NCBI GenBank assembly: GCA_021785375.1
Contig: JAJYFQ010000027.1
Location: 1 to 8,121, forward strand
Direction: 5' to 3'
Source of the DNA: Microcaldota archaeon
GTDB taxonomy: Archaea; Micrarchaeota; Micrarchaeia; Micrarchaeales; CABMGC01
Length of the DNA stretch: 8,121 nucleotides
Below, piece after piece: positions 6,440 to 8,121 of this stretch. Every line of letters begins with the position of its first letter. Position 1 is the stretch's first letter. Position numbers and translations under genes: made by a program. The notes below the pieces were generated by a model. It saw nothing but the letters and a program-made list of their open reading frames with translations, was not told where the DNA came from and did not search any database.

Positions 6440-6447
6440 AAACAGGT
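6415..6447 (+). promoter_or_regulatory. TATA-like box and ribosome site for the MFS gene
   Basis: TTATTAATTT (6415-6424) is centred about 35 bases before the ATG at 6454, and AGGT at 6444-6447 lies 6 bases before that ATG. Together they suggest a transcript with a short leader and a Shine-Dalgarno site, unlike the leaderless pattern elsewhere in the window. Assigned by composition and spacing. Confidence 0.35.
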
Positions 6448-6453
6448 AGGGCC

Positions 6454-6830
6454 ATGGAGCTGCAGAATAAGATACTTGCGATAATGGTGCTCGGAACCCT
6501 GATGGGTGCTCTCGACACTACGATAGTGCTGCTCGCGCTTCCCACCATGACCAGCTCGCTCTCCACCACTCTTGCCTCTTCGATCTGGGTCATACTCATC
6601 TACCTTCTCGTAATAGCAGTCTCGACCACGCAGCTCGGCCGTGTCGGGGACATCTACGGGAGGGGGAAGATATTCAATGTGGGCTTCGTGGTCTTCACCA
6701 TCGGCTCAGCGCTCTGCGGCCTCTCACCTTCAATAGAGTTCCTCATCGGATTCAGGGCGCTCCAGGCGTTCGGCGGAGCCCTCATGCAGGCAAACATGGG
6801 CGCCATTGTTGCGGATACGTTCGAGCCGCC
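6454..6830 (+). pseudogene. DHA2-type MFS exporter, 5' fragment interrupted by an insertion sequence
   Basis: The first 125 or so codons encode the start of a major facilitator superfamily transporter of the EmrB/QacA (DHA2) drug-proton antiporter type. Visible marks are GALDTTIVLLALPTM (18-32, first helix with the DHA2-type Asp), SSIWVILIYLL (helix 2), motif A as GRVGDIYGRGKIF (62-74), FTIGSALCGLSPS and GFRALQAFGGALMQANMGAIVADTFEP. Full-length members have 12-14 helices and 400-500 residues; here homology stops at FEP, where the insertion sequence begins. The frame then runs about 41 unrelated codons into the element, to the TGA at 6949-6951, overlapping the transposase start by 14 bases. 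The product would have about four helices and is not expected to transport. The missing 3' part, if present, lies right of the window. It follows the FMN reductase gene by 48 bases. Confidence 0.85.
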
Positions 6831-6839
6831 AGTATCTCC
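6830..6839 (+). repeat. Left terminal inverted repeat of the insertion sequence
   Basis: CAGTATCTCC is the reverse complement of the sequence at 8103-8112. It sits exactly where the MFS protein stops resembling its family, which supports it as the left element end. Confidence 0.75.
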
Positions 6840-6910
6840 CAAACGTCGGAGAGTGACTGAAAGTTCTGCTAATCCTGATATGCCAGTATTCGCTTTCTTC
6901 CGAAACGATC

Positions 6911-6942
6911 GCCATTATATCGTCAGAATCGTAAATAATGGC
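6911..6942 (+). promoter_or_regulatory. Transposase promoter and start-codon hairpin
   Basis: ATTATAT at 6914-6920 lies about 22 bases before the transposase ATG (6938), fitting a leaderless archaeal promoter. GCCATTAT (6911-6918) and ATAATGGC (6935-6942) form a perfect 8-base stem with a 16-base loop, and the second arm contains the ATG. A transcript reading in from the MFS promoter would include both arms and could hide the start codon; a transcript starting at the element's own promoter would not. Confidence 0.5.
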
Positions 6943-8005
6943 AACCAGTGATAAGTATCCGAGAACTTTGCATAGTCTTGCCACTTTCCTAAACAACGCA
7001 CTCCACTTAAAACCATTTTCAGATACCATCGAGGGATTCCATTATAACAGGGAACTACTCAAGGCATCCACGATGAACACATACGTTGAAACCGTAGGAA
7101 ACAGAGCCAATTCCCTTTCTGCTGCCATACACGAATCAGCATTAAAGGACATTGCAGACTCTTACATCAGCGTCATATCCGTCGTAACGAGGCACGTCGG
7201 TCTTTCTTCAAAGAACGCGATGCTGGCGTTCGACTATACCGATGAGGATTTCTATGGCGAACTCAGCAGCATGTGGATACACGGATGGACGGGAGAACAC
7301 GGCGTTACAGGAAAGTTCAAGTTCCTCAGCTGCAATGTGGTGAATGACGACCTGATGGTGCCGATATTCTCCATACCGGCGCAGATGGGAGACGGTGCCG
7401 CGCATGACATAAGGTACATACGGGGACAGATAGGGAAGCACAACCTGGTAGGAAACATTGACCTATCGCTCTTTGACAGGGGATTTTACAGCAAGGAGGT
7501 TATGTATGAACTCAACAACCCGCACATGCCGTATCTCATCCTCGTGCCCAAGAACGAGGCGGTCAAGAAGGACCTTGCGGCGATGAGGACTGGTGAGATG
7601 ATGGGGGTCGAGAAACTCTTCTGCTTCTACGAGAACAGCAACAGAAAAGAGTTTACCTCGTATCTGGACTTCATAAAGGGAGTCTTCGATAGGAAGACAG
7701 ACTCATATCTCGATTGGTGTTTTGCGACCAACCTAAGAGACATCGAGTTAGGGAACAGGATACAGACCTACAAGAAGAGATGGAGGATAGAAACCGGATT
7801 CAGGGTTCAGGATGAAGCCAGGATAAAGACTAAGTCCGTCGATATAAGAGTGCGCTACCTGCTGTTTGCTTATGAACAGCTCCTCCAGGCACATTGGGTG
7901 CTGTTCTACAAGGACGACGGAGTAAGTTTCAAGAGATACTTGATCGAGTTGACTGATGTTTGCAGTCGACTTGTAGAGAAGTCTGAAAGGAGAAGGTCTG
8001 CCTAG
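6938..8005 (+). CDS. DDE transposase, ISH3/IS4-like
   Basis: This intact 355-residue transposase catalyses cutting and strand transfer of the surrounding insertion sequence. The DDE triad can be placed: Asp99 in LAFDYTDEDFYG, Asp180 in LFDRGFYSKEVM, and Glu285 in YKKRWRIETGFR (278-289), the Y-x2-R-x3-E signature of the IS4-related group. The DYT...FYG pattern around the first Asp and DRGFYS around the second resemble ISH3-type archaeal transposases; the family assignment is by recall and not tested by search. The N-terminal 90 residues are probably the DNA-binding part. No internal stop or frameshift is seen, so the element may still be active. The first 150 or so bases of the gene look more AT-rich than the neighbouring host genes, fitting a transferred element. 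The gene fills the element and points in the same direction as the disrupted MFS gene. Confidence 0.88.
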   Translation: MATSDKYPRTLHSLATFLNNALHLKPFSDTIEGFHYNRELLKASTMNTYVETVGNRANSLSAAIHESALKDIADSYISVISVVTRHVGLSSKNAMLAFDYTDEDFYGELSSMWIHGWTGEHGVTGKFKFLSCNVVNDDLMVPIFSIPAQMGDGAAHDIRYIRGQIGKHNLVGNIDLSLFDRGFYSKEVMYELNNPHMPYLILVPKNEAVKKDLAAMRTGEMMGVEKLFCFYENSNRKEFTSYLDFIKGVFDRKTDSYLDWCFATNLRDIELGNRIQTYKKRWRIETGFRVQDEARIKTKSVDIRVRYLLFAYEQLLQAHWVLFYKDDGVSFKRYLIELTDVCSRLVEKSERRRSA

Positions 8006-8018
8006 TCCCAAGAGCGAT

Positions 8019-8056
8019 ATGGCAGCGGTGACCACCTTTTTCCTGATGACTGCCAT
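8019..8056 (+). terminator. Inverted repeat and T5 run after the transposase
   Basis: ATGGCAG (8019-8025) and CTGCCAT (8050-8056) form a perfect 7-base inverted repeat. Its loop contains GGTGACCACC, itself a small inverted repeat, followed by TTTTT at 8037-8041, 32 bases after the transposase stop. A T-run is the usual archaeal termination signal, so this may end the transposase transcript; the outer stem could also be a transposase recognition site. Confidence 0.35.
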
Positions 8057-8093
8057 TACGGCCGTACACCACGTTAGGTCAGGCCAAGATAGG

Positions 8094-8102
8094 GTTTTAT
8101 AA
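8094..8102 (+). promoter_or_regulatory. Possible outward TATA box at the right end of the element
   Basis: GTTTTATAAGG around 8094-8104 is the only strong TATA-like sequence near the right end and could fire outward into the remaining MFS gene, with a start just beyond the window. It could equally read inward on the other strand as CTTATAAAAC. Weak evidence. Confidence 0.25.
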
Positions 8103-8112
8103 GGAGATACTG
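8103..8112 (-). repeat. Right terminal inverted repeat of the insertion sequence
   Basis: GGAGATACTG is the exact reverse complement of the left end at 6830-6839. Nine bases of flanking DNA remain in the window, too few to confirm that the MFS gene resumes. Confidence 0.75.
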
Positions 8113-8121
8113 CCAGAACCA

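Larger units (their letters stand above)
6830..8112 (+). mobile_element. Insertion sequence of about 1.28 kb, apparently complete, ISH3/IS4-like
   Basis: The element is bounded by CAGTATCTCC at 6830-6839 and its exact reverse complement GGAGATACTG at 8103-8112. It encodes one DDE transposase filling most of its length. The left end falls where MFS homology stops. If the ends are trimmed to AGTATCTCC (6831 and 8111), GCC flanks both sides (6828-6830 and 8112-8114) and could be a 3-bp target duplication. A 4-5 bp duplication, which I recall for ISH3 elements, is not seen, so the exact ends or family may differ. Similarity inside the repeats ends after 10 bases. Confidence 0.8.

Noticed and set aside
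6828..6889. Direct repeat GCCAGTAT at 6828-6835 and 6882-6889, as an alternative left end of the element
   Set aside because: MFS homology already stops at 6828, the inverted match to the right end is longer at 6830, and eight bases can repeat by chance.

Overview
The window reads as chromosomal DNA from an archaeon. Several start codons have an AT-rich TATA-like box 20-35 bases upstream, which fits leaderless archaeal transcripts. Arginine AGG and isoleucine ATA codons are common, and clear Shine-Dalgarno sites are scarce. A LamG-type surface protein, a PadR regulator and a transposase that looks related to the ISH3/IS4 group also fit. A small acidophilic or DPANN-like lineage (Micrarchaeota or Thermoplasmata) is a guess from style only; no marker gene is present. 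Genes are packed tightly, no gene-free stretch exceeds about 120 bases, and I saw no tRNA, rRNA or CRISPR array.

Left part (1-3547): the 3' end of a LamG-domain surface protein on the + strand converges, with a 10-base gap, on a three-gene minus-strand cluster. In transcription order this is GT2 glycosyltransferase B, its paralogue GT2 glycosyltransferase A, and a sulfatase-like alkaline-phosphatase-superfamily enzyme that has Thr where sulfatases carry the formylglycine Cys/Ser. The cluster looks like a module that builds and decorates a surface glycan; the LamG protein may be a surface partner, but that is inference.

Middle (3607-5465): an APC-family amino-acid/polyamine permease is transcribed divergently from the glycosyltransferases, apparently from a shared TATA element. 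It is followed after 8 bases by an exported DUF192 protein. The last codons of the DUF192 gene appear frameshifted at an A5 tract: adding one A restores a family-like C-terminus and a stop 5 bases before the convergent padR-like gene.

Right part (5449-8121): a PadR-type repressor and an NADPH-dependent FMN reductase are divergent around a short intergenic region full of palindromes, with a TATA box inside one of them. Downstream is an EmrB/QacA-type (DHA2) MFS exporter cut off after about 125 codons by an insertion sequence of about 1.28 kb. The IS has 9-10 bp terminal inverted repeats, one intact DDE transposase gene and a hairpin across the transposase start codon. The rest of the exporter, if it survives, lies beyond the window. 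PadR, flavin reductase and exporter together resemble a detoxification module now interrupted by the IS.
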